Below, one piece after another: positions 1-12,271 of a DNA stretch of 64,000 nt; position 1 is the first letter of the stretch, and each line of letters begins with the position of its first letter. Position numbers and translations under genes: made by a program. The notes beneath the pieces are model-generated. The model had not been told where the DNA came from, searched no databases, and saw only the letters and a program-made list of their open reading frames with translations. Source of the DNA: Flabesymbios commensalis (lineage: Eukaryota > Annelida > Polychaeta > Terebellida > Flabelligeridae). The stretch covers positions 62,288,578-62,352,577 of the forward strand of contig OZ024903.1 of assembly GCA_964017125.1 (NCBI GenBank), given 5' to 3'.

Positions 1-15
1 CACTTCAATACTATA

Positions 16-1089
16 CAGGGTTCGTAATAATGGTTGTCCGGTTGTCCAAGACAACCAAAAATCGTCACGGACAACCAAATATGAATCTTTGGTTGTCCGT
101 ACAGACAACCACGATTATCCCCTGAAACAATTCTGCCACTGAACACGCTCACATACGCTGTACCGTGACACGCGGCACGCGGCAGAGTAGCATCATCATA
201 TCACATTGGCAATGAATGCTGAAGCCACATGTAAACTTGTATTCATTGATATTGCAATGCCTAAACACATTCCTCTAGTCAGTGGGGAATCCCCAGGTTT
301 GGGAATCGCAACAAAAAGGAGCAGCCATGCACGTGGTAAGCAGTTGTTGAACCGGTACATTCATATGGTAGGTATGATAGATCTTGTGATACTGATCTGC
401 ATTGTCATTCGCAACTAGTATAGTTTAAGCAAATTGTATTTTACTACTTTTAAGCATGGGTATAGTTACTATTCCATGTTTTAACCGATTTTATCCCAAT
501 TAGGAGTGCCAGTCCAATGCTGATTAAATAGTGGTCCGATGTCGTTTGTATTGACCCAACGCTGGGCCAGTTTCTCAGAACAGTGTAGGTCTATCTCTTT
601 CAACGGTGCTGCCGTTATCGCGTCAAATATAGCATTGCCAAGAATCAAAGCCACATTTTGAAGACTGCAGTCATGTAGGCCTAGTTTGAATACATTAAGC
701 GATCTATATTAGGTTACGAAATTGTTTTACAATCATATAGGCCTACATAATATTTATTAATGACACTAATTAACTGCACAAACAAAAAAAGTATGTAATA
801 AAAATTAGCTCAAAGTCTGTCACCGCTGCCAAATTTTTAAAGCTCGTAAGACGTGTTAAACAGAAAGTTGGTCGTCACAGGTCAATAACAGTATAGGCCT
901 AGGCACTAAAACTGATCCGTACAAAAAAGTATTCTGTTGATGGCAAAAATCACTCTTCCAGGATTAGGCTTAGCAGGAGCCGCCCTGAGCAAAGGCATGT
1001 GGACAACCAGAACATCGGGCGGACAACCACATTTTGAGAATGTGGTTGTCAACAGACAACCAGACTTTCAGCCCTTATTACGAACCCTG
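16..1089. mobile_element. hAT-like non-autonomous DNA transposon, copy 1
   Basis: The left end reads CAGGGTTCGTAATAA and the right end is its inverse (TTATTACGAACCCTG). The 5-bp direct repeat CTATA flanks the element at 11-15 and 1090-1094. Subterminal regions carry many GGTTGTCC/GGACAACC words in both orientations. No transposase reading frame is recognisable. A longer relative with the same ends lies at 54611-55934. CAGGG ends suggest the hAT superfamily. The 5-bp duplication fits the minority of hAT elements with duplications shorter than 8 bp. The assignment rests on ends only. Confidence 0.85.
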
Positions 1090-1094
1090 CTATA

Positions 1095-1559
1095 CCCTGC
1101 CTTAATGAGTCGCCCACGCCTGTTTGTTTATTCACACATGGAGGAGGCGAACGTCCTATACAATATCAGTGTACCGGCAAACACAACACAATGAATCAAT
1201 GTTGGTTAAATGTTGGGCAGCTGGGGTGATCTGGCGATACAGACAAGGACAATGTGCGCCCTATTATGGTCATAACACACCTGTTACTATAAACACACAC
1301 GTTTGTCTTACTCTACAGTACAATGAATAACTGTTCCCCTTTTGTTTTGTCAATTTTTTTTATTACCGGTATTTTAATAAAAGAATAGTATCAATAATCA
1401 ATTAATATAGCTGTAATACATCTTAGAAACATGCAAATATGGCCACTATGAAAATTTTGATCGTTGCATGATCGATTCTGTCCTGTATAACACGATTTAC
1501 TTATAACACGATTTGACTTATTGGACCCTAACGATCGTGTTATAACAATGTTCACCTGT
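1095..1559. other. no gene seen
   Basis: AT-rich sequence without a convincing coding frame. A short ATAACACGATTT motif is repeated near 1488-1512 and appears inverted near 1533-1545. Nothing else could be supported. Confidence 0.5.
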
Positions 1560-2740
1560 ATTTCAAATTAGTCATGTTTCCAGATATTACGCATATTAAA
1601 GTCAATAATGGCCTCAAGTCGGCTACAGGTATTTTGAATTTGATCAAGTAGACATTTCTGCAGGGTGCATCCATGAAGTCCCACATTTTGTTTTTATGGT
1701 AATGGTCTAGCTATCTGGCTTAATTATCCAGATATTACACATGTATATTAATGTCAACAAGAATACATAAGTCCAGGAGTTCCCGCTCCGAATTAGAATT
1801 TGATTAAAGCAATTTTGTGTAGGGCTATTAATGTAGTCCTAGGCTAGGTCAAAAATCAAGACGCAAGACAACTAGGTCTAAGAGACTCAGTCTAAGAAGA
1901 AGATAAGAACTAGACAGTCTGTCAGAGATTGCAAACCTCCATTGAAATTAATGTATCCCAGTAATGGTCTACCTATCTGGCACGGTTTACCCGATATCAG
2001 GCCAATCGAGGTAAATAATGGCTGATTTACAGTCATTTTGAATTCGATAGAGACTAGGGTGCATCGTCCCCCGAAACCTCACATTTTGTTTTATAGTAAT
2101 GGACTAGCATCTAACACAGTTTGCAAAATAGTGGGCATGTGAAAGTAAATAATGGCCGATAGATGGCCATTTTGAGTTTGCTCTAGTCTACATTTTTCAA
2201 GATGCATCCTCTCCTGAAATCTCACATTTTGTTTTATAGTAATGGTCTAGCAATCTAGTACGGTTTACCAAATAACGGCCATGTGAAAGCGAATAATGAC
2301 CGAAAGGCGGCCATTTTGAATTTGTTCAAGTCAATTTTTTTCAAGATGCATCTTCTCCTGAAATCTCACATTTTGTTTTATAGTAATGGTTTAGCTATCT
2401 AGCATGGTTTACCCAATATCAGGCCTGTCGAGGTGAATAATGGCCAATAGGCGGCTATTTTGAACTTTATCAAGTTGAAATTTTTCAAAATGCATCCTCT
2501 CTTGAAACCTTACAATTTGTTTTTTAGTAATGGTGTAGCTATCTTGAGCGGTTTTCATGATCTTCCGCAATATGAGGCCTGTCGAGGTGAATGATGGGCG
2601 ATAGGCGGCCATTTTGAATTTTATCGACTTGAATTTTTTTAAGATGCATCCTGTCCTGAAAGCTTACAATTTGTTTTATAGTAATGGTGTAGCTATCTTG
2701 AGCGGTTTTCATTTTTCATTTCCGCAAAATATTTCAATCG
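1560..2740. repeat. degenerate tandem repeat, period about 144 bp (block 1)
   Basis: A unit containing GATGCATCCTCTCCTGAAA, CACATTTTGTTTTATAGTAA, TGGTCTAGCTATC and GGCCATTTTGAAT recurs. The ACATTTTG/ACAATTTG anchor falls at 2081, 2224, 2368, 2512 and 2666, which gives spacings of 143, 144, 144 and 154. A related unit begins near 1676. A second block lies at 4020-4577 and an inverted copy near 53415-53610, so the unit is dispersed as well as tandem. It is not protein coding. Confidence 0.85.
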
Positions 2741-3105
2741 GATTTACCTATGTTATAAATTAGGTCAAAGTGCTGGGTCAACTTTAAGGTCAAGGTCCAA
2801 AAACCTGAAAAGGCACAACTAGGGACCTTAGAGAACATGTATGTGCAATATGACTGTAATCGGCCCAGTACTTTTCAAGATCTGCTCCGGAAACAAAGTG
2901 TGTGTCAAAACGTCTAAATAGGTCATAGTTCTGAACCAAAAGTAGGTAAAAGTTCATATACCCCAAAGAAACAACTAGACCCCCTAGAGGTGTTGTGTGT
3001 TTAACTCGAAGACAATCGGACAAGTACTTTCAGAGATATGCTCCGGAAACAAAATGTTCACGGACGGCCCAACGCCGTAACATCATCATTTTCTCCTGTG
3101 TGACC
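2741..3105. repeat. two-copy repeat with AGGTCA words and a CTCCGGAAAC tail
   Basis: Two related units of about 155 bp follow each other. Each contains CAACTAG, AATCGG, AGTACTTT and ends in GCTCCGGAAACAAA (near 2879 and 3034). AAGGTCAAGGTC lies at the left. The coding frames crossing it are accidental. It follows the 144-bp block directly and may belong to the same composite repeat. Confidence 0.65.
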
Positions 3106-4019
3106 TTGCATATTGAAATTCGATTTAAAATATTTTAACCTGTCTATTATCCACCTGGAAGTAACCCACATACCAAAAATTGTTATCCTAGATTATTTCC
3201 TTGCAAAGTTATAGGCAAAAGAAGAGGTAAAAAACAGAACGGAGGCGGAATCCATAGCTCCCTCCGTCTCACCTACATTGATGGGGGGAGCTAATCATGG
3301 CCACAAGTCTGCCATTTTGAATTTCATCTAGTTGAAATATAAGATTGGGCGTTTGCATAATTTTAGGTGCATTATACCTTGGCTGACTATATGTGGTTTA
3401 AATAGTTATAACCAAAACTAAAGACACCTTTTTTTATATGTTTATATGCTGTACATATGTACATTTTTATACGAGATAATATCTATAGTTTGAGTTTATT
3501 TACCAGTGTTTACCTGATTTTGAAGATGTGACAGCCAAAATGTTCACATAATGTGCTGTAGAAAATTTGTGAAAATATAAATCAATAATGTGACACGGAA
3601 AAGGTAGGTATGCATACTTTCATCTGGCATTGGTTTCATCCAACTTAATATTTATTCTGCTCCTCTACACTATGTAATCGTGGATGGACTAAATGGCTTA
3701 AAACATCTGAATCTTTAGAATAAATGATAAAATCAATGTTTCATTGTCAAAATTATAGCTTTCAGACCATGCATAAATTTTCACTGGCCGAATAAAATTG
3801 TACTGCAACCAGTCTTTCCGAATAACGTCAGCCGACCGGACATGTCGGGTAAAACAGAGGCAGGTCCGTCAAAATATCCAACCACATCAAACGTACAATC
3901 CGGATCTTTTTTTTGCCAGTTTTGTTCTTTGGTCTTTTTTTTAATCTCACAAGGTAAGAATATGCCACTGACCACCAACTGTCTGTTAAATTTTTTTTGG
4001 TCCGGTAAAAAGTTCCAAG
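3106..4019. other. no gene seen
   Basis: Unique-looking AT-rich DNA with homopolymer runs. Short overlapping frames near 3781-4079 occur on both strands and have no codon-level or domain-level signal. No gene is called. Confidence 0.5.
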
Positions 4020-4577
4020 TTTACAGGTGTAGCTATCTTGCATGGTTCCCCAGATACTACCCATATTAAACAAGAACACAGAAGTCTAAGCGATCTAGCA
4101 CCGAAGTAGAATTTAATCGGGCAATTTTGTGTAGTGTCTAGTCCTAGACTGGATGAAAAAAATTTGAGGGTGCATCCTCTGCTGAAACTTCACATTTTGT
4201 TTTATAATGGTCCAGCTATCTAGCACGGTTTACCAAATGTTAGGCATTTTTAAGTAAATAATGGCCGATAGCTGGCCATTTTGAATGTTGAGCAAGTCAA
4301 AATTTTTCAGGATGCATCCTCCCCTGAAACCTCACATTTTGTTTGATAGTAATGGTCTGGCCATCTGATAGTCTGCAATATTGAATTTGCTCAAGTTTTT
4401 TTATTGGGGTGTACCCTCCCATAAAACCTCATATTTTGTTTTATAGCAATGGTCTACTCTAGTACGGTTTATCAAATAGCAGGCATATGAAAGTGAATAA
4501 TGGCCGATAGCAGCTATTTTGAAATTGGATCAAGTCAAAAAATTCAGGATGCATCTTCCCTGAAATCTCATATTTTT
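4020..4577. repeat. 144-bp tandem repeat (block 2)
   Basis: This block repeats the order of block 1: GTGTAGCTATCTTGCATGGTT, then CATATTAAACAAGAACACAGAAGTC (compare 1745-1775), then units with CACATTTTGTTT at 4192, 4334 and later. The colinear order suggests a segmental duplication of block 1 rather than independent expansion. Confidence 0.75.
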
Positions 4578-4775
4578 TTCGTACCACCAACAGATGTCAA
4601 CTCGTACCGCAATTGAGTGATGTCAACTCGTACCACAAGTGATGTCAGATGATCAGATGATGGTACGAGCTGACATCTCTTATCACACAACAGATGTCAA
4701 CTCGCACAAATGTCAACTCGTTCCACTAATAGATGTAAACTCGTACCATCATCAGATGTCAACTCGTACCGAAGT
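4578..4775. repeat. minisatellite of GATGTCAACTCGTACC
   Basis: Seven or eight imperfect copies of AGATGTCAACTCGTACCA occur, spaced about 20-30 bp. One inverted copy (TGGTACGAGCTGACATCT) lies near 4661. It is not coding. Confidence 0.85.
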
Positions 4776-5272
4776 ATGTAATATCTTCAGCGGTTTTCAT
4801 GATATTCGGCAAAATATTTTAATTCGCAGAGCTTAAAAAATGGCATGCCCGGCGGCCAAAAACAGTCCATTTGATTACCATTCAGAATGAATCTGGCACC
4901 CAGCATCATTTTAAAAGGTGATTGCAAAAGCATTTTATAACCTTCAGTAAGTAAACTGTGTTGTAAGGCTTGATCTACGACTGCTAATGTGTTTGATTCT
5001 GGTCTTCTGTCAAATTATCTGCCTGGTTTAAAGTTCTTCAGCTGAAAAACAGTAAAAAAAAATTGAAAACTCAATATCAGTTTAAAAAAGTGTACATGTA
5101 AAGCCACAATGCCTAGTATATTAAAATAAAAGATATTTATCTAGAGTAAAATTTCAAAATTGTCCCTATTCACCCCCTTTCTACTGTACACACAATAAAC
5201 ATGATAAAGCAAGTAAAAATTGTTATAGTTCATTCACAATTGATTTCTAATTGTTCTTATGGCTGCTCATCC
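4776..5272. other. no gene on plus strand; possible 3' UTR on minus strand
   Basis: No coding frame is visible. If the exon-like segment at 5273-5364 is real, this stretch would hold its 3' UTR on the minus strand. I did not find a clean AATAAA signal in that orientation. Confidence 0.3.
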
Positions 5273-5364
5273 TCAATAGACTGGGAGAACATCCCAAATG
5301 GAGTCAAGTACAGCACCAGACACCTTCCCTGCCAACGTTGTGAGAGTCTCTGATGTGAGAGGCT
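5273..5364 (-). CDS. candidate terminal coding exon, function unknown
   Basis: On the minus strand a good 3' splice site (TATTTTACAG) precedes an open frame of 29 codons and a TGA. The protein tail contains SETLTTLAGKVSG and ends DSIWDVLPVY. The segment is about 42% GC in a poorer neighbourhood and looks more protein-like than nearby frames. It would be entered in phase 2 (two bases complete the preceding codon). No upstream partner exon was identified: a search by eye of 5400-7100 on this strand gave only weak candidates. I do not recognise the family. It could be a chance frame or the last exon of a gene whose body is repeat-filled. Confidence 0.25.
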
Positions 5365-7113
5365 CTGTAAAATATGTTCCATTAAGAAATTATTAACTGA
5401 TTTATATCAGGCCAATAAGGAATTGCTCACCAAAAATTGTGTCCTTGATATTGTAAACTACATGATCTGGCCAAAATATACATGTGGTCAAAATAGGTGA
5501 AATGGTGATGAAAATAGATTACTCTCAAGTGCTGAATAAAAGTACCTACCAGACAACTGTAAAATTACTGGTATAAATTGTATGACAAGTTTTAAGCAAT
5601 AAACCCAGATTTGCTATTAAATAAAAGTTAGAAGAACAATCCTCAGAAAACGAATGGCATGGCCAAGAATGGATAACAGATCTTCTAATTTATAAGTAGT
5701 CTACTGTAGATCAGTACAGGTCTGTAATAAACTGTGAGTAAAGGCCTATCAGCTAAGTAGGCCTGCCTGCCTTCGAAACACACAGGTCTGCCTGCCTTCC
5801 ATCTTGAAGCAGCAACATGTCTTCAGCCTGATACTTCACTGAAATTCAAACCTATGACTATCATAACGGAACAGAACATGGTCCACACGAACAACAGCCA
5901 GGCAGCAGATTTCTGCAATTGAGTGATTATTCACATACACTTAAAATAGTAATACAGTGCATGTGATTGGCTCCCATAATCATCCAGAAGTCAACTGGTT
6001 CATGATTGGCCCGTATCGGTCACATGGGGCAGCCATGTGCACAAAAGACCAAACCCCGGAATATTCATAAGTCTGACTCTGGGCTTTCGATGATCGGAAA
6101 AATAAAATAAAAATCCTCTACGCACCGTGGCCAACCTGGATTTCTCACAGTGCGGCAATTTAGCGAATTGTGCGCAAATGGTGCAATCCCGCCGCCTGTA
6201 TTGAACACTGCTGATTAACTATTTTATTTATGTAAATCGACTAACATTTCTGCTAAATTTAGCCTAAAAATGCATACTAAAAAGCAAACTTGCAATTGCG
6301 GAAATGAAAAGCAAGAAAACTGCAAATTGGCCTGTTGAAAAATCAATAAACATACTGTTTGTGATAAGCCCATACCGGGAGGATATCCATGCTAAAAAAA
6401 ACGTACCGGTACGTTTATTCGGTACTTGGGGAGTACTTCACAGCTACATTTGAGGGAAGGTGATGAGGACTATAGGGTGATTTTGATAACATCTAAAAAC
6501 CATGTTTCTCATCCGACATGGATATTTAGGCATGGCAGTACCTAGGGAAGGCTGCACTAGTTTGCCCAGGGTAAAACCTGGGTGAAGTTTTGATTGCCAG
6601 CCCTACGCTTTCTCATGGCGCGCACCATCAAATTTTTTCTTCTTCCATGACCCCCTCTTAAGACTTGAAAAAAAAAGATAACCAAAGGCCGGAGGCTATG
6701 GCCAAATTTCTGATTGTTTATGTGCATATGTGGTATGTTTGCTACTGTTATTGTATTGTGGGCCACTCTTGGGTGCCCTGATGTATCTAAAAAATAAAAC
6801 TCAACATTGTTCATCTCAGTAGTTTTCTTCAGCTGCTTTAAAGAGTTCAAGTGTCTGGGTGATGTTTTAGATTCTGTATCTCTTTCTCAATTTTGCAACA
6901 TTGAGGTGACATCTTTTGGACGTTTTTATAATTCAGCTTGGATTTTGATCTAGCGTGCAGCATTTTTCTTGCTCAATGAAAACTGTGGAATGTGGTCAAA
7001 TTTATCTTTTAGCATGTCTGCAGTTATGAAAAAAGGCTCAGCCAAATTTTATTGGACAATTTTAAAATTTATTGAATGTACCTACCAATAGCCCTGAAAA
7101 TTTAGTAAAATCA
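5365..7113. other. no gene supported
   Basis: A 97-codon minus-strand frame at 6557-6850 shows no domain, and a shifted frame of the same DNA looks no worse, so I do not call it. The region has scattered TAGGCCTA words and repeats of CTGCCTGCCTTC near 5762-5805. No splice-linked exon set was found. Confidence 0.4.
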
Positions 7114-7118
7114 TATAG

Positions 7119-9916
7119 CAGGGGTCGAAACTAACGCTTGCCCGTGGCGAGTGGACATGTGTAAGGGCTGGTAAGTATCAGGGGTCCACCAGCCTTGCCG
7201 GCGAGTGCTGATTTTAGTGGCTTCCCATAACTTCATTGCCATTTTTTTATTATAGGCCCTATACTGTCGTTATCGGTCACTTCAGCTAGGCATATCACAT
7301 GTTTTTTGATAACATATAGATAAAAAAAGCGAGGGATTTATCATATAGTTATTAACTTCATCTAGGCCTAGACATAGTTAACTTTCATCTAGTCAACTTG
7401 ATCAAGGGCGACCGATGACTATGTTTGTTTCTTTGCGATAGCTAGCCCTGGAAGCAGGCTGCCTGGCCAGTCAATCTAGCCTTCCAAATGCAATGCTACC
7501 ATTACCAGATTAGGCCCCGCCGATCCGAGTGGCTGTTACTAAAAAAACGCTTTAAAATTGGAAGATTTCCATTAACAACGTGCGGTAAAAAATTCTTCTA
7601 TCTAGACTATTAATAGACGATTGTTATAACAAAATAATGGGAAATCGTCGACGACGCAAACAGCCATTTCAATGGACGAAATATTGATTGTCCTGTGTTT
7701 CCTAGAAGACCCCCTGATACACAGATAAGTGCGGCGCATGCGCATGTGCCGTTGTCCACTTCCGTTTTCATGTGGTGTATGTATTCCTAGCAAACACGAG
7801 ACGTTGATCCAATAATGATTTGATGCTGGGCCTGAATCAGCGATGGCGAGCAGGGTTTGACACAAACTTTTTTGAGCAGTGGTCCACAGGACCACCAGCT
7901 CAGAGAATCTGGTGGTCCTACAATTTTTCTGGTGGTCCTGAGAATAAAGTCTCGGCACACAAATTCATACGCGTATATCATTAAAATGTGAGTGAGTTAA
8001 AAAAAGTAATATGGCGATTTATAGCAAGCTTGATTTTAATATTACATTCATATCATTTTGATACCAATTGATCTAGATGTGGTAACCATTTCTTGCTTTA
8101 AAAACATTGAAATCGGGAAATATAGGCCTAAGTATAAAATGTAGTCCCTATGCTGGTAGTAGCAAGCCATATGATTGACTAAGTCTGTCATAAATTGATT
8201 GTACACCACTAGTCTGACTAGACAGTCAGATGAGGGCAGGCAAACAACAAACTAGTGCCTCGCATGTTTTTTCAATAGGCAGCTGGTCAGCCGGGCTGCA
8301 TGGGCTGTGACCGGCGACCTATGGCTATGTGTAACACATTGTGGGGGTTGCCGTGTCATCCTCTCCGAGGCCGTGGATGGATGTATTTGCTTTACCCGAA
8401 AAATCCAACATGGCGATGACTGAGAGCGATCCCGACGCCAAGGTCCGAAAAATGTCCAGAAAATTAACCTATTTATTAATAATGACTGTGCGACCTCTGA
8501 CTCTGAGCTGAGCATGCAGGCATGGAACTGAAATGTTACTGATTCTAAAAAAACTACTTTTGACCTGATTACTCCCCGATATTTTCCGATATGACAGTCC
8601 AAAGAAATGTCCCACGATTTTATATGCGGTCAATCTGTGGCTGCTGGGGCTAATTGTGGAGGGTGGCGTTTGCTAACTACGTCAGCTGGGTTGATGGTCG
8701 ATCTCGGCCTCAATAATTCATATCCCGCATGATTATGAACACATATCTTTAGTTCCGTAAAAAGGGCGAGAGCGGATGGTCAATCTCGACCTCAATAGTT
8801 TATGCCCAGCATGATTATAAACACTTGTTTTGTTCCGTGAAAAGGGACGAGAGCACTACCGTGTTTCTTGCATTATCGGCCGCGAGTGGCGACGATTGCT
8901 TCGATTGTTTGGCCATGTTACGATTTTGCTTAGAGCTGAAAATTTCGGTGGTCCATCGGACCACTGGGTTTGAATGTTCTGGTGGTCCGACATGATTTCT
9001 GGGGGTCTCGGACCACCGGACCACCGTCAGTGTCGAACGCTGGCGAGCCGTCTTTAAACCAGCATCGGGTCGACGTCTCGTATTTACTGGGCTGTATAGT
9101 CCTGCAGCGCAAATTTTGACATTAAAATTATAATCCAACAGCCCTCCAATTGGAGTATCAGGTTGGAGGGAACGATGTCTGTGCAAACACAGGCATTTAT
9201 GAATGTTGTTTTGACAGTTCTAGAGAGCAAACCTTCCCCTTTAATGTCAGCCAGCACTGGGAATTATTCCCAGTTGTTTGGTAATTAATGTCATATCTAT
9301 ACATAAATAGACTAAGATATACAAAGTTCTAGACAATGCAGAGTGCTAGTGTTTTTAATTGATGAAATATATCAAAATAATAGAAGAGGTTGATTTTGGC
9401 ATCTTACTGAAAAAGGAAAAAAAGAAGTGAATTTATCTCTGAATTTTAGTACCGGTAGTACAAATGCGTTTTTAAAACTTGTTGAATTTTTGGGTCGTAA
9501 ATTGATCGGTTATCATGCCATTATGGTGGTGAGAGAGTTGTTTGGTCTGTCTAGTTGTCACAATCTGAATCACAGTGCAAGGAACTTTTTAAAAGCCCCG
9601 GGCCGTGTTCTGAGATGGAAGTGAATTTAGCGCCAAATAAAATATATTTGCTACCTACCATGCAGTTGGTTAAAGTGACACAAAATAAAAATTAAATTCC
9701 TACCTACCCAATGGTTAAAATGACAACAAATCGGAAACAAACATATTTTTTTTGCCTAAGCTCGAACGGTATGGTTGCTACCGGTCAGATAATTATTGAA
9801 TCGGTAAAAACATGGGAGCAAAAACAAGGGCTGGTGAAAAGTTGTAAGGGCTGGTAATTTTTTCAGGTTACCAGCCCGCAGGGCTGGTGCTCAATCTCTG
9901 TTAGTTTCTACCCCTG
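7119..9916. mobile_element. hAT-like DNA transposon, outer element of a nested pair
   Basis: The left end is CAGGGGTCGAAACTAACG. The right end is the inverse of CAGGGGTAGAAACTAACAG. The exact 5-bp repeat TATAG flanks it at 7114-7118 and 9917-9921. Both ends have the subterminal word GGGCTGGTAA or its relatives. The interior is interrupted by a second element (7851-9042). Without that insertion it is about 1.6 kb. I see no intact transposase, so it is probably non-autonomous. Confidence 0.85.
7851..9042. mobile_element. hAT-like DNA transposon nested in the 7119-9916 element
   Basis: It starts CAGGGTTTGACACAAAC and ends in the inverse of CAGCGTTCGACACTGAC. The exact 5-bp repeat GCGAG lies at 7846-7850 and 9043-9047. 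Subterminal GGTGGTCC/GGACCACC words are dense at both ends (7880-7940, 8940-9035). A 480-bp relative in inverted orientation lies at 48020-48499. It is younger than its host element because it interrupts it. Confidence 0.85.
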
Positions 9917-9939
9917 TATAGTCTAGCGTATTTCGAGGC

Positions 9940-10740
9940 TAGACCATTTGACATACAGTAATAAATTTAAAATTACGACGTCCCTCTATAAACCCATTAA
10001 ACTAATTCTAGAATTTTATTAGGTACATGTCAAATGGTCTAACTTTTGAAATATTCAATATAATTTTGCGAAATCTTTACTGCTGTTACTTAGGATTTGA
10101 ATAGAAAATGGCCTTTGAGCTTTGCAAAATTTCAAGGAAATCGATTCAGAATTGACGGAGAAATCAGCGAAAATCATGTGATCCTGGTTTAATGTAACGG
10201 CAAGTATATAGTTGGCAGTCAACTTCCACCAGCATTGGATGTTTTTCGCTGATTTCTCTGTCAATTCTTCATCAATTGCTATGAAATTTTGCAAACACTC
10301 ATTGCAACTATTCCGGCGCCTACAGTAAAAATTGTGTGAAATTTGAGTGAGTATTTCAAAAAATCTATCATTTACCATGTGGTAGAATTTCAAGATTAAA
10401 GCTGAGTGAAATCAATGGGCTTACCTGCTTACAGAGGAGCGTCATAATTCGAAATTTACTACATGTCAAATGGTCTAATTTTTAAACTACATAATATTTT
10501 TACTTCTCAGGGAAGTTGCCGTTAGGCCTGGAATAGAAAAAAAGGCTTTCCAAATTTCATGACAATCAGATGAAAATTGTGAGTAATTAGAGAAAAGCAT
10601 GCAACGCAAAAGGGACAATTGTAAACTTCCGCTTCCTAGGATAATTTCTTTTGAATTGGCCATGAATTCAACCATAAAACAACATCTTCCAAAAAGCCAA
10701 TACTCTTTGGACAAATCCCGGGGAAAACACTGACTTTTAC
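9940..10740. repeat. dispersed foldback repeat (CATTTGACATGTAG family)
   Basis: GACCATTTGACATACAGTAA near 9947 is mirrored by ACATGTCAAATGGTCTAAC near 10025 and again near 10461. Flanking arms read AATTGACGGAGAAATCAGCG and its inverse (near 10153 and 10250). Related copies occur at 43300-44036 and 61197-61490. It is non-coding and minus-strand frames over it are accidental. The boundaries are approximate. Confidence 0.7.
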
Positions 10741-10929
10741 CATGTTTACTTTAACTTATCTTCTTAGACTCAAGTTCAAATCAAATTAAAGTTGGAGTGG
10801 ACAGATTCACTCGCATGCGACTCACGAGCGAGCGAATAGGTCCTCTAGGCTCTAGGGCTAGGCTCTACCAACCTCATTCATCTGTAACGTTACTATATTT
10901 ATAATGATAAGGTTGGTAGGGGAGATCAG

Positions 10930-11085
10930 GGCACTTGCACTCACTCAGTCTCAGAGTCAGACTGAGTAAGTGCATGAACAGGATGAAGTGAGTTTCTCAG
11001 AGTCAGATTCAGTCAAGACTCAAGTGCTGACTCAGTGACAGTCTCACTCTCAGAGTCAGACTCAGTCTCAGTAGACTCAGACGAG
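10930..11085. repeat. CTCAGAGTCAGACT low-complexity repeat
   Basis: Irregular copies of CTCAGAGTCAGACTCAGTCT occur, starting near 10937. The array has no fixed period. Confidence 0.7.
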
Positions 11086-11379
11086 CCGACACCATTTGCA
11101 TTCCCGTTCGACAGACTCTCCATTAGTAAAGGCATTATTCTTAATTATGATTTAATTTAAATCAATTCTAAGCTTTTCATGGTAAATATATGAAAGTCTT
11201 ATGAACAAAACAACAGCACCTATGCCATATTAAATGTTTGATTGGCGAGCTTTTTTTTCTAGAGAAAATGAATTCTTGAGTCGTTTCCGTTTAGTTAATT
11301 TTAGAGTGTACTTCAAAAGCAAATGCTAATATTCCGAATATTTTCTCTTTGTTTATATATCCTGTCTTTTTAATTCAAT

Positions 11380-11480
11380 TCAATTTAATTGTTTATTCCA
11401 ATGAATCACATGGAATAGCTTGTATTTCCACATAACAACAACAGTACAAAAAACAGTGCAAACAAATTAAATTATGCAAC
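11380..11480 (-). mobile_element. probable retroposon 3' end with (TTGAA)n tail
   Basis: Read on the minus strand the sequence ends GGAATAAACAATTAAATTGAATTGAATT, i.e. a polyadenylation-like AATAAA followed by a short pentanucleotide tail. This layout is typical of 3' ends of CR1/L2-type LINEs and their SINEs. Only the last ~100 bp can be recognised. The family is not assigned. Confidence 0.4.
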
Positions 11481-11793
11481 TGATTGTAAACAAATATGAT
11501 TTTTTCTCATAACTAACGTTAGTGTAGCTAGGCTAAGTAGCCTCTTCCATTGGTGTGGTCCACAATATATATCTAGACCTATTTTAGTAAAATAACTAGA
11601 CCCTATACCAGCGTAAATTGTATATGAAGTAGGGTCGTCAAGCCATTTTTTAATATTCGAAATATCATATCATACTGTATACCACATTAAAAATATTGTC
11701 ATAACAATAAAATAAACATTTCATTTAATGCTGCAAAAGTTTCAAAGTTCCACAAATTTGAAGAACTCATGATCCAGCAGAAACGAGCCATCC

Positions 11794-11849
11794 ACCCAAT
11801 GTTGGACCAGCGTCGTAAACGGTGCACCAACATTGGTCCAACATTGGGT
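11794..11849. repeat. short palindromic MITE (CCAACATTGG family)
   Basis: Perfect 16-bp arms, ACCCAATGTTGGACCA and its inverse, surround a 24-bp loop containing CAGCGTCGTAAACGGTGC. Relatives with the same GACGCTGG / CCAACATTG words are at 17634-17731, 17775-17868, 18722-18780 and 62282-62327. Confidence 0.75.
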
Positions 11850-11913
11850 AGGCTAGGCCTATTGATAAAACTATAACAATGCGTCTATCACCACAGGCGA
11901 CTTTAACTGTGAT

Positions 11914-11965
11914 TAGGGGAGACCGGGGCACATTGGGACACGGGGCACAATGGGACAATGGGATT
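11914..11965. repeat. GGGGCACATTGGGACA repeat
   Basis: GGGGAGACCGGGGCACATTG begins a short run of GGGGCACAATGGGACA units. Other copies are at 12272-12385 and, inverted, at 14370-14435. The 12.3 kb copy has both orientations and forms a hairpin. Confidence 0.75.
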
Positions 11966-12271
11966 TTCCGGGAAACCCCCAATGGGAGAATCCTGAAAAT
12001 ACTGTCACATGACCTCAGAGATACTCCAGTGGCCATATTGTTTTCTTAGTGTGTGACATGCAGTACTTTGAATGTAAGAGATTTAATAATTTTTATCATA
12101 TAAAAAGTAAATTTCAGAGACTGTATTTCGGTTGAGCTAGTGCATGTGTGAACATAGTAGACATTGTTTATGCATTTCTTGTTGAAAGACCACTTAGGGT
12201 ACACCACTTATGTAAGATGTATATTACCTTACTGTGAAAGTATATCACAGCACCACATATGAAAGGTCACG

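Noticed and set aside
6557-6850. 97-codon minus-strand frame
   Set aside because: No domain, no splice context, and the alternative frame is equally plausible.
7602-9186. Minus-strand frames of 60-123 codons
   Set aside because: They cross transposon junctions (7851, 9042) and have no domain; explained by the nested elements.
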